A DNA stretch of 64,000 nt from G965207345 sp965207345 (GTDB taxonomy: Bacteria > Pseudomonadota > Gammaproteobacteria > PS1 > Pseudothioglobaceae): assembly GCA_965207345.1 (NCBI GenBank), contig OZ242280.1:1-64000 (forward strand). The letters are read 5' to 3'. A program made the translations under genes and the position numbers. The notes below the pieces were generated by a model, which saw only the letters and a list, made by a program, of their open reading frames with translations, did no database searches and was not told the DNA's origin. Below are positions 18,476 to 27,195 of the stretch, one piece after another; the stretch's first letter is position 1, and each line of letters begins with the position of its first letter.

Positions 18476-19420
18476 TTAGAATGGATTATCAAAGTTCTCA
18501 AGGTCAAAGTCATCAAGGTTATCAAGCTCTTGTTTGTTCTCACTAATTACAGGTATATTATATTTGCTAAGGATGTTATTAATTTTATTTTTAAACTTGG
18601 AATCATTTACTAGGATATTATTTTCCATTACAGAATTTCTCAGAAAATTTAAACTTTCTTCAGGTAATTTTTTGACATTTGACAAAATATCTAGTTTTTT
18701 CTCTGCATCAGCTACATCAGTATTCTGTGCTATAGCCTTACATAATGATCTAAGCATTTTTGATCTTGTTTTAGGAGAGGAAATTAGTGTATCAAATATA
18801 ATTTTAGCTAGCTCTCCGTATTTTTTACCCTCGATCTGAATAGCTTGATATTTTCCAATAAATCCGTGAGGATCTTGTGATGCCATTATGGGAATAATAA
18901 GAATATCCCTACCAATAGCCGCTCCCACCTCCTGGTCGCACCACTCACTCTCTTTAAATTCCTCTTTTAAAATTGCCAAAAGGGCATCCATAGAAAGAAG
19001 AGATGCTTCAATTTCATCTTGCCATTTTTTGGTTGGTTTTATATCTTTGTGAGCCACAAAAGAGCTAATTGCATAGTTGTTAAGTACATATTGTAAGTTA
19101 GAAGCCCCCTTAAGTGAGGACACCACATGACTTAGAAATAATTTAAAATATCCAGATTTCCAGTGTGAAGGATGTTTTGGATGGGATACAACTGGGATGT
19201 CTGCAAGATCTAAATCACGAGCAATATCTAAAATCAACTCATGTGAGACATCAGCAAGCTGGTCTGTGACATATGCATGCCTGCTATGGTATTCTCCTTG
19301 TATTTTCGATGTATCAATACTGAACTCGGATAGGTATATGTCTATTTGCGTATATGTCATTCTATCTTGAAGATAAATACTAATACTTTCAAGTAGATCC
19401 ATTTTTTCAATTGGTCTCAT
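18476..19420 (-). CDS. TIR-domain protein, probable NADase-type defence effector
   Basis: 314 residues: a helical N-terminal region (1-90) I cannot assign, a TIR domain (about 92-185) and a C-terminal acidic helical tail. The TIR core reads FKLFLSHVVSS, ...FVAHKDIKPTKKWQDEIEASL, LLAILKEEFKESEWCDQEVGAA. Glu164 in WCDQE occupies the position of the catalytic glutamate of NAD-cleaving TIRs. Bacterial TIR proteins commonly act in abortive infection by depleting NAD+ or making signal molecules. It lies about 100 bp upstream of mod in the same direction and may be co-regulated. ATGs at residues 1 and 7 are both possible starts; neither has a strong ribosome site. A tail copy lies at 8755-8998. Confidence 0.85.
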   Translation of the reverse strand: MRPIEKMDLLESISIYLQDRMTYTQIDIYLSEFSIDTSKIQGEYHSRHAYVTDQLADVSHELILDIARDLDLADIPVVSHPKHPSHWKSGYFKLFLSHVVSSLKGASNLQYVLNNYAISSFVAHKDIKPTKKWQDEIEASLLSMDALLAILKEEFKESEWCDQEVGAAIGRDILIIPIMASQDPHGFIGKYQAIQIEGKKYGELAKIIFDTLISSPKTRSKMLRSLCKAIAQNTDVADAEKKLDILSNVKKLPEESLNFLRNSVMENNILVNDSKFKNKINNILSKYNIPVISENKQELDNLDDFDLENFDNPF

Positions 19421-19421
19421 A

Positions 19422-19455
19422 GGTTTTTTTGGGACAAGTAGGTGCTATTATCAAT
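19422..19455 (-). pseudogene. Remnant of the outer-membrane barrel gene
   Basis: About 22-25 bases upstream of the TIR start match the barrel gene at 8403-8428 (plus strand CAAGTAGGTGCT, then TTATCAAT), i.e. codons for IDNSTYL. It runs straight into the right copy of the 34-bp repeat. It is too short to code and is best read as a recombination scar linking both ends of the island. Confidence 0.5.
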
Positions 19456-19486
19456 AACATTTTATGTGAAGTTGTATGTAGTTACC
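19453..19486. repeat. 34-bp direct repeat, right copy
   Basis: Exact copy of 8703-8736 in the same orientation, ending 6 bp before the mrdA stop codon. Together with the left copy it delimits the defence island. Confidence 0.8.
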
Positions 19487-19491
19487 AAAAA

Positions 19492-21327
19492 TTATTGCAC
19501 TTTGTTATTTTTTGCAAAATAAGCATCCAATAGTTTTCTTGCAAGCGGGGCAGCATTTGCACTACCACTTCCTGCATTTTCAACGATAACAGCAATAGCA
19601 ATTTCAGGATTTTCAATGGGGGCAAAAGCGGTAAATAGTGCGTGATCTCTTAAACGTTCTGGTATTTCAGCCGCAACATATTTTTCTTTCTCACCCAAAC
19701 CAAAAACTTGTGCTGTACCTGTTTTGCCTGCAAGAGTGTATGTTAAATTTTTATTTAAATGTCGTGCTGTGCCTTTAGGGTGGTAAATTGTTTGTTTCAT
19801 GCCTGTAAGCACTGCTTCCCAATTTTTAATATTTTTAATAGGAACACTGTGGAACTGCGCTTTTTTATCTATTACCTTGCCACCTATTTCTTGAATATGA
19901 CGCACTAGTTTAGGTTTTGTGTATTTACCATGATTTGCGAGAATGGCAATGCTAAAAGCAAGTTGTATAGGTGTTGAACTCACAAATCCTTGTCCGATAC
20001 CAGCAATTACTGTTTCTCCGGCATACCAGGGCTCCCCTTTATTTTTCTTCTTCCACATCCTTGAAGGTAGGATCCCTGATGCTTCGTTAGGCATATCAAT
20101 ACCAGTTGGGCGGCCAAAATTAAATTGTGTGAGGTAATTGTGTATTTTGTTAATACCTAAGTGATATGCTAAATCATAAAAGAATACGTCGCAAGATTGA
20201 GAAATTGCATTTTCTAAATCAATGTTGCCATGTCCTGCTTTTTTCCAATCTTTATACTGATGTGTGTTATTAGGTAGTGAATAGGAGCCAGTGCAAAAAA
20301 CCGTATGTTCTTTATGAATAACATTATTTTCCAGTCCTGCTAGCGCAACAAAAGGCTTAATGGTTGAGCCGGGTGGATAAACTCCTTGAAGTGCACGATT
20401 AAATAGCGGTAGATTTTTATCATCTTTAAGTGCTTTATAGTTTTTTCTAGAAATGCCACCAATAAATAAATTCGCATCAAAACTTGGCGCACTTACAAGT
20501 GCTAATACCTCAGCTGTTTTTACATCCATTAGCACAATTGCACCGCGTTTATTTGCCAGTAAACTTTGCGCTAGCTCTTGGAGTTCGTAGTCAACACTTA
20601 AATAAATATCAGCACCAGCCTGGGCAAATTTTGTTATATCAATATTGATAACTTTGCCACTTGCATCGCGAATAATATGCTCTAATCCAGCACGTCCATT
20701 TAATAAATGATCATATTTTTTTTCAATACCAATTTTACCAATATGACTAATGCCCTTATATTCTTCACCTGTATATTTTTTTTTATCTGTAGCACTTATT
20801 CTGCTTACATAGCCAATGACATGAGTCAGCGCATTTTTTTTGGGATAAATACGTTTGAAATAGGGTTTAATGCTAACGCCCTTAAAGTTTTGAGAAACAA
20901 GCAGTTTTGCACTAAGTTCTTCGGGTATATTCTCTCTTAACACAATGTTATGAAATGCTTTATAGTGTTTACGATTTTCTCTATAAGATTCAATGTGATT
21001 ATCATCAACAAAACCTGCTGTTTTAAGGGATGCTAGCATTTGGTTTATATCGGGCACTACTTCGGGGGTAATAGTGAGTGTATAGGCTAATTTGTTATCT
21101 GCTAATAACACGCCATTTCTGTCAAATATACGCCCTCTAATTGGAGCTATGGACCTGATTAATAGTTGATTTTCAATAGCTTCTTCTTTGTAATAATCGT
21201 GTTTTATGATTTGCAAGTCAAATATGCGAAATAATATTATAACAACACCAATTATCATTATCACAGCAGCAAGCAATAACCTCTTTACAAAAATAGAATT
21301 TTCAACAATGGGATTACTGATGCGCAT
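19492..21327 (-). CDS. mrdA: Penicillin-binding protein 2, peptidoglycan transpeptidase of the rod system
   Basis: Class B PBP that cross-links peptidoglycan during cell elongation with RodA and MreBCD. It has one N-terminal membrane helix (about residues 15-38), the pedestal motif RGRIFDRNGVLLADN and the transpeptidase domain with active-site STIK (321-324, in YPPGSTIKP), SQSCDVFF as second motif and KTGTAQVFG as third. At 611 residues it has the normal length. It lies 1 bp behind mreD, so mreB-mreC-mreD-mrdA form a row in one direction, the usual gammaproteobacterial order; rodA is not adjacent. Confidence 0.96.
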   Translation of the reverse strand: MRISNPIVENSIFVKRLLLAAVIMIIGVVIILFRIFDLQIIKHDYYKEEAIENQLLIRSIAPIRGRIFDRNGVLLADNKLAYTLTITPEVVPDINQMLASLKTAGFVDDNHIESYRENRKHYKAFHNIVLRENIPEELSAKLLVSQNFKGVSIKPYFKRIYPKKNALTHVIGYVSRISATDKKKYTGEEYKGISHIGKIGIEKKYDHLLNGRAGLEHIIRDASGKVINIDITKFAQAGADIYLSVDYELQELAQSLLANKRGAIVLMDVKTAEVLALVSAPSFDANLFIGGISRKNYKALKDDKNLPLFNRALQGVYPPGSTIKPFVALAGLENNVIHKEHTVFCTGSYSLPNNTHQYKDWKKAGHGNIDLENAISQSCDVFFYDLAYHLGINKIHNYLTQFNFGRPTGIDMPNEASGILPSRMWKKKNKGEPWYAGETVIAGIGQGFVSSTPIQLAFSIAILANHGKYTKPKLVRHIQEIGGKVIDKKAQFHSVPIKNIKNWEAVLTGMKQTIYHPKGTARHLNKNLTYTLAGKTGTAQVFGLGEKEKYVAAEIPERLRDHALFTAFAPIENPEIAIAVIVENAGSGSANAAPLARKLLDAYFAKNNKVQ

Positions 21328-21328
21328 A

Positions 21329-21796
21329 TTATTGATACCTACGTAATATGTATCTTATGACGGGCCAAAATATTGACGTCGTGAGAATACTAAATAAAGT
21401 CAACCAATTGATATCAAATGTTTTAATACTGATAATATGGATAGCGTAAAGTGTAACTAAATAAATTGTAGCTGCAAATAGTAAATAAACTTGCTGTGTT
21501 GTTGTATTTGAAAAAAAGAAAGATTGCTTTACTTTAAAAATAAATAGAGCGCTTAACATTAAACTAAGTGCGTTTTGCCCTAAAATATCACCGTTTGCAA
21601 CATCAATCATTATGCCGACGGGCAGTGCTAGTATGGTTGGGTTTTTAATGTTAAAGCGCACCATAAAATGCACATAAGTTAATAAAATCCAAAATGGCAT
21701 CACTGGCGAAAAAATACCAGCAGGTATCACAGTGAGTAGTAAGGCAATCAGTGTAGCTTTAATTAAAAATAAGTAGGGACGGTATTTATTTGTCAT
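21329..21796 (-). CDS. mreD: Rod shape-determining protein MreD
   Basis: Small polytopic inner-membrane protein of the elongation machinery. It shows about five hydrophobic segments (LFLIKATLIALLLTVIPAG; PFWILLTYVHFMVRF; ALPVGIMIDVANGDILGQNAL; VYLLFAATIYLVTLYAI; FSILTTSIFWPVIRY). The motif GIMIDVANGDILGQNAL matches the conserved MreD segment. I start at the ATG at 21796, which overlaps the mreC end by 11 bp; a longer frame would extend deeper into mreC. Confidence 0.88.
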   Translation of the reverse strand: MTNKYRPYLFLIKATLIALLLTVIPAGIFSPVMPFWILLTYVHFMVRFNIKNPTILALPVGIMIDVANGDILGQNALSLMLSALFIFKVKQSFFFSNTTTQQVYLLFAATIYLVTLYAIHIISIKTFDINWLTLFSILTTSIFWPVIRYILRRYQ

Positions 21797-22580
21797 TAAT
21801 AATGAGTAAAAATTCCAGTTGGTTAATATTTTCAATAGGTGTTAATTCAATATTTATAAAAAAATCATCGCTATGTTTAATACGAGTGACTACACCGACT
21901 GGATGATTTTCGGGAAATTTAGAGCCAATATGGCTAGAGACAAATATATCACCAATTTTAATATCTGCATTTTTTTGAATAAAGTTAAGTTTTAATTTAT
22001 TTTCATAAGATGCTATACCTTGCGCGATTCCTCTTAAATTATTACGCTGATTTTTAACAGGAATATAATGTCTTGGATCTGTAATACTAAGCACTGTGCT
22101 ATGGTTCATCGCAGTAAAGATAACCTGCCCGACTACGCCTTTAGAAGCAATAGCAACTTGACCATTTTTAATACCATCTGAGCTACCCTTAGTGATAATA
22201 ATTTGTTTTTTAAGGCGCGATTGTCTAACATTACTAATTGATGCTAATGTTGCATTACTATGCTCAATGCGATAGTTTATATTAAGTATTTTTTGCAGAT
22301 TTTGTAATTTTAATAAAATACTGTTATAAGTTTGTAGTTGTAATTTTAATAATTTATTTTCGTTTTTTAAAGTATTTAATTCGTTAATAAGTTGAGTGCG
22401 TTTTGTGCCTTGTTCTTTAACCCAGCTATAAAGTTGACTAGGTATGTCAACTATATAATAAATCGGTATATTTACATAAGATAGTGCTGCCCTAATCTTT
22501 GTAAGTGTCTGCGATTGGTAATCAGCAATAATAATAATAATAGCAAATATAATAGGGAGGGTATGTTTGAACAGTTTCAT
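21786..22580 (-). CDS. mreC: Rod shape-determining protein MreC
   Basis: Periplasmic scaffold linking MreB to PBP2. One N-terminal membrane helix (HTLPIIFAIIIIIADYQSQ) is followed by a coiled coil (TLKNENKLLKLQLQTYNSIL) and the two-barrel MreC domain (IITKGSSDGIKNGQVAIA, GVVGQVI, DPRHYIPV, GIAQGI). At about 264 residues it is shorter at the C-terminus than the E. coli protein, which is common. I prefer the ATG at 22580 (MKLFKH); an upstream in-frame ATG exists at 22598. It is preceded by mreB with a 180-bp gap, so an internal promoter is possible. Confidence 0.9.
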   Translation of the reverse strand: MKLFKHTLPIIFAIIIIIADYQSQTLTKIRAALSYVNIPIYYIVDIPSQLYSWVKEQGTKRTQLINELNTLKNENKLLKLQLQTYNSILLKLQNLQKILNINYRIEHSNATLASISNVRQSRLKKQIIITKGSSDGIKNGQVAIASKGVVGQVIFTAMNHSTVLSITDPRHYIPVKNQRNNLRGIAQGIASYENKLKLNFIQKNADIKIGDIFVSSHIGSKFPENHPVGVVTRIKHSDDFFINIELTPIENINQLEFLLIINDK

Positions 22581-22761
22581 AATAAAAAATGAAACCAATA
22601 GCGAAAAATATCTACTGTAGACAATTTTAATTATTTTTTAAAAGCAAATAATTCAAGCGCGAGGTTGGTTGGATTTAATTATCAAAATAGAACTTAGGGG
22701 TTTCTTTGGCAATTATTTTAAGATAAACCTCATAGAGATAAACGGCTAATAAATACTATTA

Positions 22762-23793
22762 CTATTCAGAAGAGAGGAAATGCATACTATGCTTGTTAAT
22801 CATATCCAGCCCAATACTTCCACCTTTGGCAACGCAAGTAAGTGGATCTTCTGCGACTTTGACCGGTAATTTAGTTTCTGCACAAATAAGTTTATCAATT
22901 CCTTCAAGTAGAGCACCGCCACCTGTTAGCACAATGCCACTTTCTGCAATATCAGCACCTAGCTCAGGCGGTGTATTTTCCAGTGCTGTTTTTACAGCAG
23001 AAACAATAGCATTAAGCACCTCTTGCACTGCTTTTAAAATTTCTTTATTTGTAATTTTAAAAGTAGCAGGAATACCATCGGAAATATTGCGACCATGAAT
23101 GTTAATTTCTTTGACCACCTTGCTTGGAAAAGCAGAGCCAACTTCATTTTTAATCCGCTCAGCGGTTGCTTCGCCAATTACTGTGCTATAAGTGCTACGA
23201 ATATATTTAGTAATGGTTTCATCTAATTTATCACCACCTACTCTAATTGAGTTAGAATAAACAATGCCATTTAATGACATTACTGCAATTTCAGTGGTGC
23301 CACCACCAATATCAATCACCATAGAACCTATTGCTTGACTAACTGGCATCCCTGCACCAAGTGCTGCTGCCATTGGTTCATCAATTAAATAAACTTCTTT
23401 AGCACCAGCACCAAGCGCGCTTTCCTTAATAGCGCGACGTTCAACTTGCGTGGCCCCGCAGGGAACACAAATTAAAACTTTAGGGCTTGGACTAAAAAAG
23501 TTAGACTTAAGCACTTTACGAATAAAGTGTTGAAGCATTTTCTCAGTTACTCTAAAATCCGCAATTACGCCGTCTTTCATGGGCCGAATTGCAGTGATAG
23601 AGCCAGGCGTCCTGCCAAGCATCAATTTTGCTTCTTGCCCCACTGCAATTACTGTTGAGCTTGTTGAACCTCTATCATCGCGAATAGCGACCACAGACGG
23701 CTCATTGAGCACCACGTTACCGTTGATACAAATTAAAGTATTTGCAGTGCCTAAATCAATAGATAAATTGCTAGATTTAAACAAATTAAACAT
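22762..23793 (-). CDS. mreB: Rod shape-determining actin homologue MreB
   Basis: Bacterial actin that organises cell-wall elongation. Starting at MFNLFKSSNLSIDLGTANTLI the protein aligns with MreB: phosphate-1 loop DLGTANT, LNEPSVVAIR, phosphate-2 MVIDIGGGTTEIAV, and the adenosine motif VLTGGGALLEGID. About 343 residues. The open frame extends 55 codons further upstream, but those residues do not resemble MreB and the internal ATG at 23793 (with GAGA upstream) fits the family start. It is divergent from the fumarase gene. Confidence 0.96.
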   Translation of the reverse strand: MFNLFKSSNLSIDLGTANTLICINGNVVLNEPSVVAIRDDRGSTSSTVIAVGQEAKLMLGRTPGSITAIRPMKDGVIADFRVTEKMLQHFIRKVLKSNFFSPSPKVLICVPCGATQVERRAIKESALGAGAKEVYLIDEPMAAALGAGMPVSQAIGSMVIDIGGGTTEIAVMSLNGIVYSNSIRVGGDKLDETITKYIRSTYSTVIGEATAERIKNEVGSAFPSKVVKEINIHGRNISDGIPATFKITNKEILKAVQEVLNAIVSAVKTALENTPPELGADIAESGIVLTGGGALLEGIDKLICAETKLPVKVAEDPLTCVAKGGSIGLDMINKHSMHFLSSE

Positions 23794-23841
23794 AAAATAT
23801 CTCTTACTGTTAAACATCTTATCGTTAACGCTAAGCACCTC

Positions 23842-23847
23842 ATTATA
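23842..23847 (-). promoter_or_regulatory. Probable -10 element for mreB
   Basis: TATAAT on the minus strand 49 bases upstream of the chosen mreB start, in the 170-bp region shared with the divergent fumarase gene. No clear -35 is seen at the right distance, so this is a tentative call. Confidence 0.35.
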
Positions 23848-23963
23848 CATTAATGCATTAAAATGACGCACATTAAATTTATTCCTTAAATACGAAGACT
23901 TACTACACTTATACGAAAATATGTTATGCTTTTGACTATTTAGAAAATTAGTAAACATTTAAT

Positions 23964-25466
23964 ATGGTAATTAAACAAGAAGATGTGATTGAAAGCGTGG
24001 CACTTGGTTTGCAATATATTTCTTACTATCATAGTGCTGACTTTATAGATGCGATGCACCGTGCTTATTTGAAAGAGACAAATCATGCTGCTAAGAATGC
24101 TTTAGCGCAAATTTTGGTCAATTCTAAATTGTCTGCTATTAGTAGGCGCCCTATTTGTCAGGATACAGGCATTGTTAATGTTTTTGCTGATGTTGGTATG
24201 TCAGTTCGTTTTACGGGTGAATTATCACTAGAAGAAATGATTAACGAGGGCGTGCGTCTTGCATATTTATCTAAGCATAATCCGCTACGTCTTTCAGTCG
24301 TAAGACACCCACTTTTTGGTAGAGATAATACTAAAGATAATACACCTGCTGTTATTTATACGCGTCTGGTTAAAGGTAATAAAGTGCATTTTTCTCTTGC
24401 TGCTAAAGGTGCAGGTTCAGAAAATAAAGCGCATTTTAGTGTTTTAAATCCAAATGATAGTTTGCTAGATTGGGTATTAGAAACTCTGCCAAAAATGGGT
24501 GCAGGTTGGTGCCCGCCGGGTATACTTGGTATTGGTGTGGGTGGTAGTGCTGAAAAAGCAATGCTGATGGCAAAAGAAAGTTTGTTAGAAGCGGTTAATA
24601 TTCAGGACCTATTGGCAAAAGAAAAATCAGAGTGCACGCCACTGGAAGCAATGCGTTTGGAAATTTATGCGCGTGTTAATGAATTGGGTATTGGTGCACA
24701 AGGTTTAGGCGGGCTAACAACCGTGCTAGATGTAAAAATCCGCGATTATCCAACGCATGCAGCATCACTTCCGGTTGCTATGATTCCAAATTGCGCAGCG
24801 ACGCGCCATATTCATTTCTCACTTGATGGTACGGGCATAGCAAAGTTGCCAGAAGTAAGTATAGATGATTACCCAGATATTAAAATGGATTATAGCACTT
24901 ATCGGCGTGTTAGGCTTGATGAGCTCACAAAAACAGATACTAAAAATTGGCGTATTGGTGAAACTTTGCTACTAAGTGGCAAAATTTTAACGGGCAGAGA
25001 TGCAGCTCATAAACGTTTAAAACAATTAATTGATGATGGCAAACCACTGCCTGCTGAGGTTGATTTTACAAATCGCTTTATTTATTATGTGGGACCGGTT
25101 GATCCTGTGGGTGATGAGGTATTAGGCTCCGCTGGACCTACAACTGCAACGAGAATGGATAAATATACAGCTATGATGCTCACGCATACGGGTATTCTAG
25201 GGATGATTGGTAAGGCTGAACGCGGACCTGAGACTATTAAACTCCTTAAAGAACACAAATGTATTTATTTAATTGCGGTAGGCGGTGCAGCTTATTTAAT
25301 CTCCAAAGCTATTAAAAAAGCGAAAAAAATTGCATTTTCTGAAATGGGTATGGAGGCAATTTACGAACTAGAAGTAAAAGATATGCCAGTTACCGTTGCG
25401 GTTGATAGCCGTGGGGGCAATATCCATAGTATTTTTGATGAACTTACTGTTAAGATGAATGTTTAG
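23964..25466 (+). CDS. fumA: Class I fumarate hydratase (iron-sulfur)
   Basis: Interconverts fumarate and malate in the citric acid cycle using a [4Fe-4S] cluster. The single chain contains both the alpha-like part (PICQDTGIVNVFADVG, KGAGSENKAHFSVL, PPGILGIGVGGSAEKA) and the beta-like part (LSGKILTGRDAAHKRL, YYVGPVDPVGDEVLGSAGPTTATRMD, GKAERG), with a total of 500 residues as in FumA/FumB-type enzymes. Tartrate-type dehydratases share the fold, but the single-chain form favours fumarase. It starts 170 bp from the divergent mreB start. Confidence 0.92.
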   Translation: MVIKQEDVIESVALGLQYISYYHSADFIDAMHRAYLKETNHAAKNALAQILVNSKLSAISRRPICQDTGIVNVFADVGMSVRFTGELSLEEMINEGVRLAYLSKHNPLRLSVVRHPLFGRDNTKDNTPAVIYTRLVKGNKVHFSLAAKGAGSENKAHFSVLNPNDSLLDWVLETLPKMGAGWCPPGILGIGVGGSAEKAMLMAKESLLEAVNIQDLLAKEKSECTPLEAMRLEIYARVNELGIGAQGLGGLTTVLDVKIRDYPTHAASLPVAMIPNCAATRHIHFSLDGTGIAKLPEVSIDDYPDIKMDYSTYRRVRLDELTKTDTKNWRIGETLLLSGKILTGRDAAHKRLKQLIDDGKPLPAEVDFTNRFIYYVGPVDPVGDEVLGSAGPTTATRMDKYTAMMLTHTGILGMIGKAERGPETIKLLKEHKCIYLIAVGGAAYLISKAIKKAKKIAFSEMGMEAIYELEVKDMPVTVAVDSRGGNIHSIFDELTVKMNV

Positions 25467-25719
25467 TTTAAGTAAGATAACAGTTAAAAATTTCTAGTAA
25501 AACTGATATTTTTCTATATTGGCTAACAAAAATTAAAAACCTTTAATTTTATTTGATGTCAAGCCTATAACTGCTTGATGTAGGGTGTTTTTGCCATAAA
25601 ATTCTAATTGGCTAATATTTGTAAATAAAGCCATTTTGATAAAACTATCTTTAAACAAAATACGCTACTGATAATCTATTAAAATAATGCAATAAAAATT
25701 TTGGAAGTAATTTAAACCG
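25467..25719. other. Intergenic, small inverted repeat only
   Basis: 250 bp of AT-rich DNA without a gene. TCAAGC...GCTTGA at about 25559-25578 could form a hairpin, but there is no clear U-tract, so I do not call a terminator. Confidence 0.3.
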
Positions 25720-26991
25720 ATGAAAACAGAAAATATTCAAGAAATAGAACAAAAAATAAATGAAGTGGGGTCAGCATTGAATGACTTTGCTGTAGATGAA
25801 TATGAAGGCGAGCTCTTTGGCAATAAAAGAGAAGAATATACTGCTCTATCTCTTAAATCTGCCTTAAAGATGTTTTTAACAGAAATACGCGGATTAGTTA
25901 AATCACCCAGTAAGTTTTTGCAGTTATCAACGTTTGATGAGAGAAATGCAATACGTGAATATTTGATTATAATACTTACCGGGCTAGGGCAACAAAATTA
26001 TAGCGAGGTCGCTAAACACTTAGATGACATAAAGCCTATCATACGAAGCTATAATGTTAGGGGGTCCTCAGAAACTCAAACCGTCCTTGAAGAACGTGCT
26101 AATAAAATTAACAAGCAGTGTTCAATATTGGAAGAAAATATTCAAACTATAGAAAAGATTGAAATAAAAGCAAAAGAATTGGAAAAGAAAATTCAATTTG
26201 CAGAAGAAAAGATTGATACTCTTGATAATACAATTGCTGAATTAGATGATAAATCTAACAAAGTTGCTACATTACAGAATACAGCCCAAGAAAATAAGCA
26301 AGCCATAGAACAGATTCTGACATCTGCAAAAAGCCATGAGGAAATTATTGATAATTTTAGTCAGAAAGTTCAAGAAAGAGCAAAACAATTAGAACAACAA
26401 GAAAGCACAACCACATCATATCAAGAGACATTAAAAACGTTTGAGCAAGAACACGAAAAAAAGCTTACAGAAGCAAAAGAATTAATAAAAAAAGCAAGAG
26501 ACGCTCTTAGCTATACAACTTCAGAAGGAATTAGCGCAGCTTTTGATGAGCGTTACAAAGAGGAAAAAAAAGACTTTAAAATCATCGCCCCTGTATGGCT
26601 TGCTGGGGCATTCGCCTTTATATTAGTTTCGGCATTTATTGGATACTTTATGTTGATAGGACAAAGTGATCTGACAATTGGTATGTCTATAGCAAGAATT
26701 GCCATCATGTCGGTTACAATTTCTGCAGCATGGTTCTGTGCATCTCAATATGTTAGGTATAGAAATACCTTAGATGATTATGGTTATAAATCTATGCTTG
26801 CAAAATCTATGGTTGGATTTCTTGATCAATTCCAGGAAGCGGAAGAGAGAAAAGATTATTTGCAAACTGTTTTGCGAGAGATTCATCAAGATCCTTTGCG
26901 TAAGAAGCATGATGTTGATACACCTACGTCAAAATTTTGGGGAATGTTTAGAAAAGAAAAAGGGGAAAAAGAAAATCAACCTAAAACTTAA
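25720..26991 (+). CDS. Coiled-coil inner-membrane protein of unknown function
   Basis: I do not recognise the family. Of its 423 residues, 1-120 form a soluble N-terminal part. Roughly 125-275 are a long coiled coil (repeated K/E/Q heptads such as EIKAKELEKKIQFAEEKI). Two hydrophobic helices follow (about 288-312 and 318-342), then a short charged cytoplasmic tail. The topology, with a large cytoplasmic coil anchored by a helical hairpin, resembles membrane-anchored accessory proteins of defence loci, but that is only analogy. It is convergent with the TIR-like gene at 27196-28005. Confidence 0.7.
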   Translation: MKTENIQEIEQKINEVGSALNDFAVDEYEGELFGNKREEYTALSLKSALKMFLTEIRGLVKSPSKFLQLSTFDERNAIREYLIIILTGLGQQNYSEVAKHLDDIKPIIRSYNVRGSSETQTVLEERANKINKQCSILEENIQTIEKIEIKAKELEKKIQFAEEKIDTLDNTIAELDDKSNKVATLQNTAQENKQAIEQILTSAKSHEEIIDNFSQKVQERAKQLEQQESTTTSYQETLKTFEQEHEKKLTEAKELIKKARDALSYTTSEGISAAFDERYKEEKKDFKIIAPVWLAGAFAFILVSAFIGYFMLIGQSDLTIGMSIARIAIMSVTISAAWFCASQYVRYRNTLDDYGYKSMLAKSMVGFLDQFQEAEERKDYLQTVLREIHQDPLRKKHDVDTPTSKFWGMFRKEKGEKENQPKT

Positions 26992-27054
26992 AATATCAAT
27001 AGAAAGATGTAAACATCGGAAAGAACCCCACTAAACAAATAACTGGACAATACA

Positions 27055-27126
27055 ATGGCTGACAAAACTCAAGAAAACAAAACAAGTCCTTTCGCTCAAT
27101 TTAAAGCGGATCCTTTAATGCTGTGA
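27055..27126 (+). CDS. Very short ORF, possible remnant
   Basis: 23 codons (MADKTQENKTSPFAQFKADP...) closing at TGA 27124. It lies between two convergent genes, shortly before a small palindrome (ATCCATGGAT, about 27142-27151). It looks like the first codons of a lost gene; I see no continuation in other frames. Confidence 0.2.
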   Translation: MADKTQENKTSPFAQFKADPLML

Positions 27127-27195
27127 TGATTTGGTTATTATCCATGGATTATTTTTTGTTATTTTAAAACGGATCATCATCCTAAAAATCATCCA

